Notes: generated from the letters alone by a model not told the origin. A stretch of 45,275 bases of DNA from an uncultured Bacteroidota bacterium (GCA_903881585.1 CAIRTW010000248.1:1-45275), one strand, 5' to 3'; numbered from the stretch's first letter, positions 34,116 to 43,632 are shown. A program made the numbers and translations.

Positions 34116-34186
34116 CAGCTCGCGTATTATACTCAACAACCTATTAACCTTTCAATTTATCAACCTATCAACTTTTCATGTGTCAC

Positions 34187-37009
34187 CTACCTTCTCATCA
34201 TCATCATTCCTCCACCCGGCGGCGGCGGTGCGCCTGCCGGTGTGTGTGAAAAATTCCAGATAAGGCTGAGCATACCGTAACGCCTGATCGTGTTGTAAGT
34301 ATTCTCAGTAATGATGCCTGCTTGTGCGTTGCGGTCGTACCCTACGTTTTGATTAAAGATGTCGAATACCGATGCGCGTATCTCAATATCGCTCTTTTTA
34401 CGCAGCTTCTTACCTATGTATGCGTTGCATAGCAGCACATTATTGTCTTTGTAAAACAGGGTGGTCTGCTGCCGCAGGAACCAGTTTACAGTGGCGCTCA
34501 GCTCCAACTTCCACGGCAGCTGCACGGACCCCGATAGCTCATTACTGCTCGTCCAGTAGCTGGTGCTGTAAGCTGTGATGCTCGATTTATTGTCATTGTA
34601 GGTTACCGACGGATTGAACTCAACTGTGAATTTCTTATCCTTGTAGTATTCAAGGTCCAGCGTGAAGGTGTAGGTGTTATTGTTGCTATGGTTCAGCGAA
34701 TCATTTATGTAGCTGTTGATGTGGTTCACGCCTGCATTGAGATGTGCGCCTATCTGCAGATCTATTTTCTTCAGCTTAAAGCCATACCCCAGGAATGCAA
34801 AGCCATTATAATTGCCATTTACGTTTACATATTGGGTGGTGCGGATACCATTAATATTGGTGGTATTGGTGCTGATAGCATCGCTGATCGTATTGAAACT
34901 GGCACTACCAAATAAGTAGCGTTGCGACAAGATCTTGAAATTATTAAAGCGCAACGAGAACGCATTTGTGAATTGCTGCTTGAGATTTTGATTGCCCACG
35001 GTTTGATTCGTAGGGTCTGTGTTCTGGTGCTGCGGCGATATTTCATCAATAGTGGGCTGTGTGGTGCTGCCGAGATAGTTAAACCTCAGATTGGTCTCCC
35101 GCCCTACTTTATAGACAAATGTTGCCTTTGGAAAATAATTCAGGTACGCATACCTGCGGGCAGGCGTGTCGGGCCGCACCGCATCAGACTGGAAGTATTG
35201 CGAATTGGAAATATCACTGCCAAAGGAGAAATTGATCTCCTTGTACACAAAACGAGCTGCGAGGCCACCCATGTTGGTGAGGATGTTGTATTTGTAATCT
35301 GTGCTGTAATACTTGTCGAGAGTGTCAAACCGGCCTGTTCTTGAATTACTGTCATACGAATAATTTGCAGAGTTGCTATTGTTAACGGTCACGCCATAAT
35401 CTGCTTCCAGGTAAGCTACTTTAGACAGCGGCTCGGTATAAGTGGCCTTGGCCGCAAATGCCAGTGTACCCAAGTCACTGGTTTTCTGCTGGCTTACATA
35501 GGACGGAATAACGCTGGGAACAGTATCCGTATAAATATTCGTAAAAGAAGTAAGATGGCCATCGCTCTTGGAATCTTTATAATTCTCCTTTATATCCACA
35601 GACAGTGTCCGGCCCTTCTTTGCAAATTTTCTTCTTATCAGCAGGTCTGCATTTACAAAATCTGCGTTTGCATTGCTGGTCACTTTCCGCTTATTGGTGT
35701 TAGACAAAAGCGTATCACCAAACAGCGTGGTACTGTTGTACATCGTGGATATATCCGTGTTCTTTTCACCTGCTGTTGCTGTTAGTTTTATAGAGGTCAG
35801 GGAATCTATCTTCCATTCATACATAAGGTCCAGCCCATGGCGGTCGCCGCGGCTGAACTGGTTTTTGTTCTGGTGTATCACACTCTCCCCATCATTAGGG
35901 AGTGGGTTTTGCGTTACTGTTGTGCCGGTTATGTCCACGTTCTGCATGGCATAGCGGTAGTTGCCGGTAAAGTGTTCCTTGTCCCCATCCCATTTATCTG
36001 CGAAGTGTACACCGCCCGTCCATATTTGCGGCAACCCCTCACCGTTATATTTTCCGTCCCAACCTGCCAGGTCTTCCGCGCTGTTGTTGGATGTGATGGT
36101 CACCTGCCCCTCATCCGTTATTTCGGTTACGCCACTGCCGCTGCTGAAGCTATTATTATCCTGCCAGCCAAGCCCCACCTTGTCTGTATTAGACATAATA
36201 CCAAACACCGAAAACTGCTCCTTGGCCTTGAACGCATTGATCATCCCCTGGTCCTGAAAGTAGCCGTCAGTGCCGCCCCCCGCATCTATCTTCCCGAAGT
36301 AGCCCTTCTTTTTGTCTTCTTTCAGCTCCAGGTTTATGGTCTTGGTTCGCTGGCCATCGTCTATGCCGGTAAAATCGGTCTGGTCGCTTTTCTTATCATA
36401 TACCTGTACCTTTTCCACTACACCGGCCTGCATTCCCTGTGTCACTACCTTAGGATCATCAGAGAAAAACTCTTCGCCGTCCACCAGTATCTTCTGCACT
36501 GTCTCGCCCTGCGCAGTTATTTGCCCATTCTTGTCCACCTGTATGCCCGGCAATCGTTTCAGCAGGTCTTCTACGGTAGCTCCATCTTTCACCTTAAAGC
36601 TGTCGGCCATGTACTCGGTTGTGTCTCCCTTTATTTTTATGGCTGCCACCTGCTGCTTCAGCACAAACTCTTTCAGCAGATGCTCCTTTGATACCATAGG
36701 AATAGCTCCATAGTCCGTTGTGCTCTTCTTTACGTTGATAACATCGACATAATCGGCAAAGCTGGGAAACGTGACCTGCAGGATATACTTGCCTTGCGCA
36801 GGCACTTTCAACTGAAAGCTGCCATCAGCCTTCGTCCGGGTAAAAGTCTGTATCACAGAATCAGAGGTGCGGATAAGCACCACGGATGCGCGCGGCAGTT
36901 GTGCTGCATTCAGTGTATCCGCTACCGTTCCCTTAATAGTATAGGTTTGCCCAAAACTTTGCTGCAGCACGCATATGAACAGCAGGCTTGTAATAAAAAA
37001 GTATTTCAT
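34187..37009 (-). CDS. TonB-receptor-like outer-membrane protein (CarboxypepD_reg, plug, barrel)
   Basis: 940 aa. Signal peptide MKYFFITSLLFICVLQQSFGQ, then a CarboxypepD_reg domain (YTIKGTVADTLNAAQLPRAS, to about 110), a plug-like domain (TVEDLLKRLPGIQVDKNGQI, VQKILVDGEEFFSDDPK) and a large beta-barrel of the outer-membrane beta-barrel family. It may import a substrate or act with the GLPGLI protein downstream. The C-terminus is odd: after the barrel strand YGMLSLIWNFSHTPAG it ends with a Pro/Gly/Met-rich tail (PPPPGGGMMMMRR). A start at 37072 is excluded because it overlaps the -7 element. Confidence 0.92.
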   Translation of the reverse strand: MKYFFITSLLFICVLQQSFGQTYTIKGTVADTLNAAQLPRASVVLIRTSDSVIQTFTRTKADGSFQLKVPAQGKYILQVTFPSFADYVDVINVKKSTTDYGAIPMVSKEHLLKEFVLKQQVAAIKIKGDTTEYMADSFKVKDGATVEDLLKRLPGIQVDKNGQITAQGETVQKILVDGEEFFSDDPKVVTQGMQAGVVEKVQVYDKKSDQTDFTGIDDGQRTKTINLELKEDKKKGYFGKIDAGGGTDGYFQDQGMINAFKAKEQFSVFGIMSNTDKVGLGWQDNNSFSSGSGVTEITDEGQVTITSNNSAEDLAGWDGKYNGEGLPQIWTGGVHFADKWDGDKEHFTGNYRYAMQNVDITGTTVTQNPLPNDGESVIHQNKNQFSRGDRHGLDLMYEWKIDSLTSIKLTATAGEKNTDISTMYNSTTLFGDTLLSNTNKRKVTSNANADFVNADLLIRRKFAKKGRTLSVDIKENYKDSKSDGHLTSFTNIYTDTVPSVIPSYVSQQKTSDLGTLAFAAKATYTEPLSKVAYLEADYGVTVNNSNSANYSYDSNSRTGRFDTLDKYYSTDYKYNILTNMGGLAARFVYKEINFSFGSDISNSQYFQSDAVRPDTPARRYAYLNYFPKATFVYKVGRETNLRFNYLGSTTQPTIDEISPQHQNTDPTNQTVGNQNLKQQFTNAFSLRFNNFKILSQRYLFGSASFNTISDAISTNTTNINGIRTTQYVNVNGNYNGFAFLGYGFKLKKIDLQIGAHLNAGVNHINSYINDSLNHSNNNTYTFTLDLEYYKDKKFTVEFNPSVTYNDNKSSITAYSTSYWTSSNELSGSVQLPWKLELSATVNWFLRQQTTLFYKDNNVLLCNAYIGKKLRKKSDIEIRASVFDIFNQNVGYDRNAQAGIITENTYNTIRRYGMLSLIWNFSHTPAGAPPPPGGGMMMMRR

Positions 37010-37270
37010 AAAATTGTGTGTGTGAAGACAGTTTGCTATTTCAGCAAACCATTTGCTCCTGTAAAGGAACAAAACTACAGGTAAATAACCCTAAACGGAA
37101 AGGGTTACAAAAAGGGGTAGGGGATGTTTTTTAACAGTTTGTTACCAGAGTCTAGATCAGCCTGCGCAAGAAGAAAGATAAAATGAATAAAAATCAACAA
37201 GCCAAGTTATTACTCAAAGCTGAAATTCCGAAAACACGCTAAATGCCTGGTTCCCCTTCACGGAGGGATT
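37010..37270. other. Intergenic region upstream of the TonB-receptor-like gene
   Basis: No gene. It contains the -7 element at 37070-37077 and the inverted repeat aaccct/agggtt (37088-37093 and 37102-37107 region) just upstream, a possible regulatory site. A 19-codon plus-strand frame near 37183 is too short and isolated to call. Confidence 0.4.
37070..37077 (-). promoter_or_regulatory. -7 promoter element of the TonB-receptor-like/GLPGLI operon
   Basis: On the minus strand TAGTTTTG, a perfect TAnnTTTG, which gives a leader of about 55-60 bases before the ATG at 37009. Confidence 0.65.
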
Positions 37271-40200
37271 CTACGGATTCACCACACTCTTATAAACCAC
37301 CGCCCGGTTATGATCCACCGGTACGCCCAGCGCTTCATAAATATAATCCTGCGCTGTGGTGCGCACGCCCAGTTTGGTGATCTTGGTATTGGCACCGGAG
37401 GGGAATACACGGTTGGATAAAAATACGAACACAATACCCGTAGCCGGGTCCGCCCATACACAGGTGCCGGTAAAACCCTGGTGCCCAAACGCCAGGCCGC
37501 TGCTCCGCTCACCGGCCGGGCCGGCATCATCAGCGTCAGGAAGTGGCTTATCGAATCCCAGGCCACGGTGGCTGATCTTGCTGTTGTATGCCGTAAACAT
37601 ATCCACGGTCGCGGGCTTAAAATATCGCTTCGTGCCATACACTCCCTTATTCAGCAGCATCTGGAAAATAGCCGCCACATCGTGCGCGTCTGCAAACAGG
37701 CCCGCATGGCCGCTCACACCGCCCAGCATAGCCGCGCCGGGGTCATGCACATAGCCCCACAACGTCTGGCTGCGAAAGGTAACCTCAACTTCAGAAGGTA
37801 CGATTTGCGATGTGTCAAATTTTTTGAGCGGGAGATATGTGATACGTTTCAGCCCCATAGGTGTATAAAATTCCTCGTCCGCATATTTATCTATTGTCTC
37901 ACCGGTTATCTGCTTCACCACAGCTGCCATGAAGTAAAAATCAAGATCGCTGTACACCATCTTTCCTGCATTGCTCAGCGGGCTTGCATATATCTTGCTC
38001 CACATGGTGTCTATGTAATCGCTGCGCAGCCAGACATCTTTTGCCACCGCAATATCAAAGCCGGGGCTTTGTGTTTTCCGGTACAGCTCAGGCTTTAGCT
38101 TGCCATCATCGTCCACTGTCTCCTTATAAAAAGGTATCCACCCCTTCAGCCCTGCCTGGTGCAGCAGTATGTCTCTTATGTGCAGCCCGGCTTTGTCGGT
38201 GCCCCTTGCCTGCGGCAGGTAGTCGCCCAGCGTTTTATCCAGGTCCAGCTTGCCCTGCTCATAGAGCCGCATCACCGATATTGTCGTTGCCAGCACCTTG
38301 GTACACGATGCCATATCATACAGCATATTGGTGTCAACGGGGTGCATCTTGTCGTAGCGGGTATAACCAAAGGCCTTGTCGTAAAACACCTTGCCATTTC
38401 TTGCAGCAAGCACACGGCACCCCGGGAACACGCCATCAGCAATGTTCCTGGCCATAAACATATCCAACCGGTCCAGCGCCTTCTGGTCTACCACGCCGGC
38501 ATCTGTTGGGTAAAACACTTTTCGCAACTCGTTAGATGCCTCTTTAGCAATAACGGGCGCTTTCACTGGCATCGGGCATATGCTTTGCCCATTCACGCAT
38601 GCAGTTACCGGCAACCTGCCTTTTGCTTTTGTTTTTTTCAGCAGCAGGTTTGCCACTGCGTTTTCGGTGAGCGTATCATCTTCATATGCTACGATCACAG
38701 AACCTGCACCACAAAAGTATTGCATGGCATAGGCGTTGCCCATAAGCACTACCAGCACATTATTCCGGCAACCGGCCTGCTGCAGGAAGTTTACTGCTTC
38801 ATCGCCCAGTCCATAGTTGTTACCCGGTGCAAAACTGAGGTTGTGAACAGCAATGATGGTCATATCATACTTAGGCATGCCATCCAGCACTTTTTGTATT
38901 GTGTCTGCCGGACTGCCTTTAGGTAGCCACTCGGCTTTTACATTGTTAAACTCATCGTTCAGGCGCTCGTAGAGCGGTGTAGAAGCGCTTGCATTGATGC
39001 CCACATAGCCAATGCGCATATTCTCATTCACTTTTTTCAGCGCCTGGTTATCGTCCCTTACTATAGTTATCGCAGCCTTTGATACCCGCGCACGGAAACT
39101 GTCCACATACTTATTCAGGTCGCCGGTGATATTGGTAGTATCAATATCCTTCCATGGTTCATGCAATCCTGCATCATATTTTGCAGCCAGTATTTTCTTT
39201 ACACTCGTGTCCAGCATCGTTCTCCGAATGACACCACTATCTATTGCATTCTTTATTTTAGCGAGCGCTGCTGGAACATCCTGCGAAAACAGCAGCACAT
39301 CATTTCCTGCCTCAAATGCACGCAGATCGGCATCTCCGGCGGGGAAGTATTTGGTAACGCCCTGCATATTCAGCGCATCTGTGAATACCAGGCCAGTAAA
39401 ACCCAGTTTGTTTTTCAGCAATCCGGACACTGCATTTTTTGATAATGTTGTTGGCACATGAGCAGCCGTGTCTAATGCAGGTACCTCCAGATGGGCCACC
39501 ATCACACTCCTCACGCTGGCCGCTATCATTTGCTTGAAAGGATAAAGCTCTGTGCTGTCCAGTTGCTCCACCGTTCTTGGCACCAGCGGCAAGTCTTTAT
39601 GCGAGTCCACGCTCGTATTGCCATGCCCCGGAAAATGCTTGGCACATGCCATCACGCCATTGCGCTGCAGCCCATGCATAAATGCAATGCCGAGCTTAGA
39701 GACCCAAACTTTATCTTCCCCAAAAGAACGCGAATTGATAACAGGGTTCGCAGGATTATTATTTACATCCACATCGGGCGCGAAGTCTATGTTCACGCCC
39801 AGCCTTTTGCATTGCTGCGCTATTGCGCCGCCAACTTTAAACACCAGGTCGGTATCATGCGTAGCGCCCAGCATCATTTCCCGTGGAAAATTCTTCACAC
39901 TGTCCAGCCGCATACCCACGCCCCACTCTGCATCCATAGATAGCAGCAGCGGTAGCTGTGCCAGGTGCTGGTATTTGTTCGTAAGGTTGGCCTGCCTTAT
40001 CGGACCGCCCTGCATAAATATCAGCCCGCCTACCTGGTGATCGGTTATTAATTTTGTTACCTGCTCTTCGTTATAGTTTTTCCCACCAGAGTATGCAGCC
40101 ACCATAAAGAGCTGCCCTATGCGCTCTTCTTCAGTGAGCTTATCGTAGACACTATCCACCCAATGATTTTTGGCAGCAGTATATTCCGCCAGTTTCGATT

Positions 40201-40282
40201 TGCCCTTCGGCTGTCCATACAGGCCGCCAGCAATAAATAACACAATAAGAGAAACAATGAAAAAAAAGCGGAATGAGCTCAT
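37271..40282 (-). CDS. Fusion of GH3 beta-N-acetylhexosaminidase (NagZ-like) and class C beta-lactamase domain
   Basis: 1003 aa, exported (signal MSSFRFFFIVSLIVLFIAGGLYGQ). Residues about 40-380 are a GH3 catalytic domain with NagZ signature ACAKHFPGHGNTSVDSHKDLP (His-Asp acid/base dyad) and nucleophile Asp in VFTDALNMQGV; a GH3 C-terminal domain follows to about 585. From about 595 a serine beta-lactamase/esterase domain is present: SCTK (SxxK nucleophile), YSDLDF in place of YxN, and GHQGFTGT. Such fusions occur in Bacteroidota and suggest periplasmic cleavage of peptidoglycan fragments, with the second domain perhaps acting on peptide or acyl groups. An inverted repeat at 40309-40334 lies in its promoter region. 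Confidence 0.95.
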   Translation of the reverse strand: MSSFRFFFIVSLIVLFIAGGLYGQPKGKSKLAEYTAAKNHWVDSVYDKLTEEERIGQLFMVAAYSGGKNYNEEQVTKLITDHQVGGLIFMQGGPIRQANLTNKYQHLAQLPLLLSMDAEWGVGMRLDSVKNFPREMMLGATHDTDLVFKVGGAIAQQCKRLGVNIDFAPDVDVNNNPANPVINSRSFGEDKVWVSKLGIAFMHGLQRNGVMACAKHFPGHGNTSVDSHKDLPLVPRTVEQLDSTELYPFKQMIAASVRSVMVAHLEVPALDTAAHVPTTLSKNAVSGLLKNKLGFTGLVFTDALNMQGVTKYFPAGDADLRAFEAGNDVLLFSQDVPAALAKIKNAIDSGVIRRTMLDTSVKKILAAKYDAGLHEPWKDIDTTNITGDLNKYVDSFRARVSKAAITIVRDDNQALKKVNENMRIGYVGINASASTPLYERLNDEFNNVKAEWLPKGSPADTIQKVLDGMPKYDMTIIAVHNLSFAPGNNYGLGDEAVNFLQQAGCRNNVLVVLMGNAYAMQYFCGAGSVIVAYEDDTLTENAVANLLLKKTKAKGRLPVTACVNGQSICPMPVKAPVIAKEASNELRKVFYPTDAGVVDQKALDRLDMFMARNIADGVFPGCRVLAARNGKVFYDKAFGYTRYDKMHPVDTNMLYDMASCTKVLATTISVMRLYEQGKLDLDKTLGDYLPQARGTDKAGLHIRDILLHQAGLKGWIPFYKETVDDDGKLKPELYRKTQSPGFDIAVAKDVWLRSDYIDTMWSKIYASPLSNAGKMVYSDLDFYFMAAVVKQITGETIDKYADEEFYTPMGLKRITYLPLKKFDTSQIVPSEVEVTFRSQTLWGYVHDPGAAMLGGVSGHAGLFADAHDVAAIFQMLLNKGVYGTKRYFKPATVDMFTAYNSKISHRGLGFDKPLPDADDAGPAGERSSGLAFGHQGFTGTCVWADPATGIVFVFLSNRVFPSGANTKITKLGVRTTAQDYIYEALGVPVDHNRAVVYKSVVNP

Positions 40283-40308
40283 CAGGAAAAAAATGGTCTT
40301 ATCAATAT

Positions 40309-40334
40309 AAATGTCGTTTACAACTGCGACATTT
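40309..40334. promoter_or_regulatory. Inverted repeat upstream of the GH3/beta-lactamase gene
   Basis: Perfect 8-bp arms aaatgtcg (40309-40316) and cgacattt (40327-40334), centres 18 bp apart, 27-52 bases before the start codon. It is a candidate operator; the regulator is not identified. Confidence 0.5.
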
Positions 40335-40531
40335 CAAACTTTCCTAAGGATATTAACAGATATAATGGCTGGCCATTGCCTACTACAGACTGCTTTTTTT
40401 GCCTCATGATACACCGGAGGCCTTGATAAGAAACTGAATGAATGACTCCCGACAATCATTATCGAAAGCTAACGTAAAATTATATTGCTCGTTTTATCAT
40501 TACAGGCATACAAATGAAGTAATTTATTTAT

Positions 40532-40539
40532 TACCTTTG
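40532..40539 (+). promoter_or_regulatory. -7 promoter element of the second hicAB
   Basis: TACCTTTG, a perfect TAnnTTTG, ends 3 bases before the hicA GTG. With the usual distance to the start site the transcript would be leaderless or nearly so. Confidence 0.65.
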
Positions 40540-40542
40540 ATC

Positions 40543-40728
40543 GTGAAATCCAGTGAACTCGTAAGAATACTAAAAAGAGATGGATGATATGCTATAAGGC
40601 AGTCGGGCAGTCACATGACCATGATCCATCCTGTTAAAAAGGGTAAAGTAGTTTGCCCTTTCCACGGAAGCAATGAAGTAAGCAAGGGATTGGAGATAAA
40701 AATTCTTAAAGATGCAGGTTTGAAATAG
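40543..40728 (+). pseudogene. hicA: HicA toxin interrupted by an in-frame TGA
   Basis: Read through codon 15, this is a complete 61-residue HicA: VKSSELVRILKRDG, then TGA (40585-40587), then YAIRQSGSHMTMIHPVKKGK and VVCPFHGSNEVSKGLEIKIL, ending KDAGLK. The GSH catalytic motif and the PFHG strand are intact. The TGA stands exactly where HicA proteins have Trp (RDGWY), so a single TGG-to-TGA change has probably silenced it. TGA is used as a stop elsewhere in the window (for example tolC and mqnC's neighbours), so recoding is unlikely. The start codon is GTG rather than ATG. An intact hicB follows after 7 bases. Confidence 0.85.
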
Positions 40729-40735
40729 CAACAAC

Positions 40736-41116
40736 ATGAGAAAGATAGAGATGGTTGTGGAGCGGACAAATACAGGATACAGCGCCTATGCCAGTAAGTA
40801 TGCTGTATATACAGTAGGTAATGATTTCCCTGAGCTGAAATCTAACATGCTGGAAGCGCTTAATCTTTATTTTGAGGACGAGGGCAAAACTATAGCGGAA
40901 AAGGACATCAAAGTATCGCTTGATCTGCCCCAATTTTTTGAGTTTTATAAAGTGATTAACGCAAAAGCATTAAGCCAGCGGATCGGGATGAATCAAAGCC
41001 TCTTAGCACAATATATCAAGGGTAATAAGAAACCATCCGCTTTACAAACAAGGCGCATTCTTAAGGGAGTGCAACAAGTGGGCAAAGAGCTGGCAGAGAT
41101 GCAGTTTTTGCTATGA
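40736..41116 (+). CDS. hicB: HicB antitoxin with C-terminal HTH
   Basis: 126 aa. The N-terminal HicB fold (MRKIEMVVERTNTGYSAYAS, VYTVGNDFPELKSNMLEALNLYFE) is followed by an XRE-type helix-turn-helix (INAKALSQRIGMNQSLLAQYIKGNKKPSALQTRRIL). This is the DNA-binding class of HicB, which neutralises HicA and represses the operon. It is intact although its toxin gene is interrupted, so it may persist as a solitary regulator. Confidence 0.92.
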   Translation: MRKIEMVVERTNTGYSAYASKYAVYTVGNDFPELKSNMLEALNLYFEDEGKTIAEKDIKVSLDLPQFFEFYKVINAKALSQRIGMNQSLLAQYIKGNKKPSALQTRRILKGVQQVGKELAEMQFLL

Positions 41117-41212
41117 GGATGCCGGAAATTCATTTCAACTAGGTTTAGCTCGTGTTGAAAGACCGTTGAATCTGAAAATCCTGATCAAAACCTGTATCTT
41201 AGCGACGCGGAA

Positions 41213-41617
41213 ATGAAAATACCCATGAAAAACTTCCTGATCGTTTTTTTATCGGCACTGCTGTTATCCTGTATCGCTATAAACGCTGATGCTGGTTTTG
41301 TGATAACAAAACGATCTGAAACGAGCAGCTTAGCAACAGCCGGCCATAGAAGACAGGAGCGCAGAAAACATAAAAAATGGGAACAGGCCAACGATAATTC
41401 TTACCACCTGCAGCAGGCCAGGATCGCTTTCAAATTTGCTTTATGGGGTTTGCTCTGTGCGCCGCTTGCCGTACCGGCCATTATACATGGCGTTCGCAGC
41501 CTTAAAAAACGAGAATGGTACTATCACGATATGGCTATGATCAGCATTTTCTTTGGCGTACTTGAAATACTCCTGTTCGCCTTTCTCATAGCCCTGCTGC
41601 TGTTTGTACTCTTATAG
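41213..41617 (+). CDS. Small membrane protein, unknown function
   Basis: 134 aa. An N-terminal hydrophobic segment (FLIVFLSALLLSCIAINADA) may be a signal or lipoprotein-like sequence; a basic linker (RRQERRKHKKW) and two further membrane helices follow (FALWGLLCAPLAVPAIIHGV and MISIFFGVLEILLFAFLIALLLFVLL), the layout of DUF4190-type proteins. A 7-of-8 -7 element (TATCTTAG, 41195-41202) lies upstream. The ATG at 41225 is an alternative start. Confidence 0.8.
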   Translation: MKIPMKNFLIVFLSALLLSCIAINADAGFVITKRSETSSLATAGHRRQERRKHKKWEQANDNSYHLQQARIAFKFALWGLLCAPLAVPAIIHGVRSLKKREWYYHDMAMISIFFGVLEILLFAFLIALLLFVLL

Positions 41618-41681
41618 AAATATAAGAACTGAATGCAGGAACAAACGATCCTGAAAATTCTTGAATCCTGAAATCCTGACC

Positions 41682-42770
41682 CTATCGCGCATCAAAATCT
41701 ATCACAACTCTCTCCGTTCTAGGGTGGGCCTGGCAGGTAAGCACGTAGCCTTTCTGCACTTCATGCTCGTCCAGTGCATAGTTTACTTCCATTTCCACCT
41801 CGCCTTCGGTCACTAATGCCCGACAGGTACAGCATACCCCACCCTTGCAGGCATATGGGAGGTCTGCGCCGGCTTTCAGAGCCGCATCGAGTATGCTTTC
41901 ACCCACAAACGGCACTTCCATATCAAAGGTAGTACCATCTAGCGTTATGCTCACTTTGCTGGCGGGGCCATTGTTACTCTTGTGACTGGCCACCCATTTT
42001 TCATGCCCGGCTTTGGGCTGATCGGGTGAAGTAAAGAGCTCTATGTGTACCCGGTTTTGCGGCATGCCCAGGTCTATAAGCTGCTGGCGCACAGAAAGTA
42101 TCATTTCTTCAGGCCCGCAGATGAATACCTCATCAACCGAGCTTACATCTATCAGCGACTTGCAGAAGTCGGCACACTTTGCTGCATCTATACGCCCGCT
42201 GAACAGTGGTATATCCATGTACTCACGGCTAAGTATGTAGTACACCCGCAGGCGCAGCATATGCTTATTCTTCAGGGCTTCTATAGCCTCGCGGAAAATG
42301 ATGGAGTTCTTGGAGCGGTTGCCATACACCAGTGTAAAACTGCTGTTTGGCTCATCTTCCAGCACACTCTTCATAATGCTCATGATAGGTGTGATGCCGC
42401 TGCCCGCTGCAAAAGCTACATATTCTTTATGTTTTGCCTCTTTATGCTTGATGGTGAAGTTGCCCATAGGCGGCATCACATCCAGCACCTCGCCGGCTTT
42501 AAGCTCGCCATGTGCGTAGGTCGAGAATTTGCCTTCGTCCACTTTCTTTATCGCCACACGCAGCTCACCGTCCTTAGGGCTGGAGCAGATGGAATAAGAG
42601 CGGCGCACCTCGGCATCATTAAAATGACGGCGGAAAGTGAGGTACTGGCCAGGCGCAAACCGGAACCTTTCGGCCAGGTCAGCGGGCACTTCCAGCGACA
42701 CGGAAACACAATCGGCCGTTTCCGGGCGTACATCTTTAACTTTTAACGGGTAGAATTTGAGCGCAGACAT
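41682..42770 (-). CDS. PaaE-type NAD(P)H:2Fe-2S oxidoreductase
   Basis: 362 aa. An FAD-binding domain (PGQYLTFRRHF, RRSYSICSSP) and an NAD(P)-binding domain (AAGSGITPIMSIMKSVL, FICGPEEMI) are followed by a C-terminal plant-type 2Fe-2S ferredoxin domain with ACKGGVCCTC and a last Cys in VLTCQAHP. This domain order is that of PaaE, the reductase of phenylacetyl-CoA epoxidase, and of related reductases. No paaABCD genes are nearby, so the partner oxygenase is unknown. The ATG at 42770 is used; the TTG at 42782 overlaps the -7 element. Confidence 0.93.
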   Translation of the reverse strand: MSALKFYPLKVKDVRPETADCVSVSLEVPADLAERFRFAPGQYLTFRRHFNDAEVRRSYSICSSPKDGELRVAIKKVDEGKFSTYAHGELKAGEVLDVMPPMGNFTIKHKEAKHKEYVAFAAGSGITPIMSIMKSVLEDEPNSSFTLVYGNRSKNSIIFREAIEALKNKHMLRLRVYYILSREYMDIPLFSGRIDAAKCADFCKSLIDVSSVDEVFICGPEEMILSVRQQLIDLGMPQNRVHIELFTSPDQPKAGHEKWVASHKSNNGPASKVSITLDGTTFDMEVPFVGESILDAALKAGADLPYACKGGVCCTCRALVTEGEVEMEVNYALDEHEVQKGYVLTCQAHPRTERVVIDFDAR

Positions 42771-42779
42771 AAATGGCTG

Positions 42780-42787
42780 CAAATGTA
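42780..42787 (-). promoter_or_regulatory. -7 promoter element of the PaaE-type reductase
   Basis: On the minus strand TACATTTG, a perfect TAnnTTTG, ends only 9 bases before the ATG, so the 5' leader must be very short. Confidence 0.65.
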
Positions 42788-42933
42788 CAAAAAAGGTTAA
42801 AAGGGTAAGAGGTTAAATGGTTCCGTATTAAATGCAGAGCCATATCATCTTATTAACTTTTTACACTATTAACTCCATTAACTTTTCAACCCTTTAACCT
42901 TTTAACCAAATTCCACTATCTTGCTGTAGCACA

Positions 42934-43632
42934 ATGAAGCATATCTTATACAAACTGTTTTTTGGCAAGCCGGAGTACAACAAGCCGGTAAATGTCTCTG
43001 CATACACTGGTTATGCAGTGAACGTTAAAAGGATATGGAACAATGCAAGGCACCATGATATTGGCTTTGAAAAGATACTCCGTTTGTTCCTGGTGGCGGT
43101 ACAGATACTGTTTCCCGGCATTCATCTCCGCAATATCTTCGGGCGCTATGGCATTATAAAACGGAATGTGGCTATAGAGTTCTATGTACTGTTTAAGACT
43201 TGCTTGCCTCTTATTTTCCTTGCCACGGGGTTCTACAAGAGTATGGCAGCCATTGTTATCTCCTCCTACCTGCTCATTGAGACCATTTGTTACGTTGCCT
43301 CGCTGATCTTTGTTTCAGATATGTTTGTCAAGCCCCGCTCCTACCGACGCAACATACTGATGTTGTTTCTTAACTATATGGAGATATCCCTTTGTTTTGC
43401 TGTTATCTACGCCAGCCTCCATTTACTTGGCCCTAAGCCCTACTCCATGATCGACTATATTTATTTCAGCATTGTCACTTCCACTACCATTGGTTATGGC
43501 GATATGCACCCCGCCAGCCATCTTGGCCAGCTTACAGTGTGCGTACAGGCCGTGATGGTCGTAGCCTTCATTGTATTGTTCCTCAACTTCTTCGGGTCGA
43601 AGGTGGAGACCTTACACAATGAAGAAGAATAG
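42934..43632 (+). CDS. Two-pore-helix potassium channel-like protein
   Basis: 232 aa. The selectivity-filter motif TSTTIGYGD (about 182-190) is preceded by a pore helix (DYIYFSIVTS) and flanked by membrane helices (YMEISLCFAVIYASLHLL and LTVCVQAVMVVAFIVLFLNFF). Two more hydrophobic segments lie near residues 85-130. The N-terminal 80 residues are soluble and basic. It should conduct K+; no regulatory RCK domain is present. Confidence 0.9.
   Translation: MKHILYKLFFGKPEYNKPVNVSAYTGYAVNVKRIWNNARHHDIGFEKILRLFLVAVQILFPGIHLRNIFGRYGIIKRNVAIEFYVLFKTCLPLIFLATGFYKSMAAIVISSYLLIETICYVASLIFVSDMFVKPRSYRRNILMLFLNYMEISLCFAVIYASLHLLGPKPYSMIDYIYFSIVTSTTIGYGDMHPASHLGQLTVCVQAVMVVAFIVLFLNFFGSKVETLHNEEE

Noticed and set aside
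40585..40587. TGA read as Trp (recoded genetic code)
   Set aside because: TGA ends other normal genes in the window, for example the tolC and hicB genes, so a lone TGA in hicA is better explained as a nonsense mutation.
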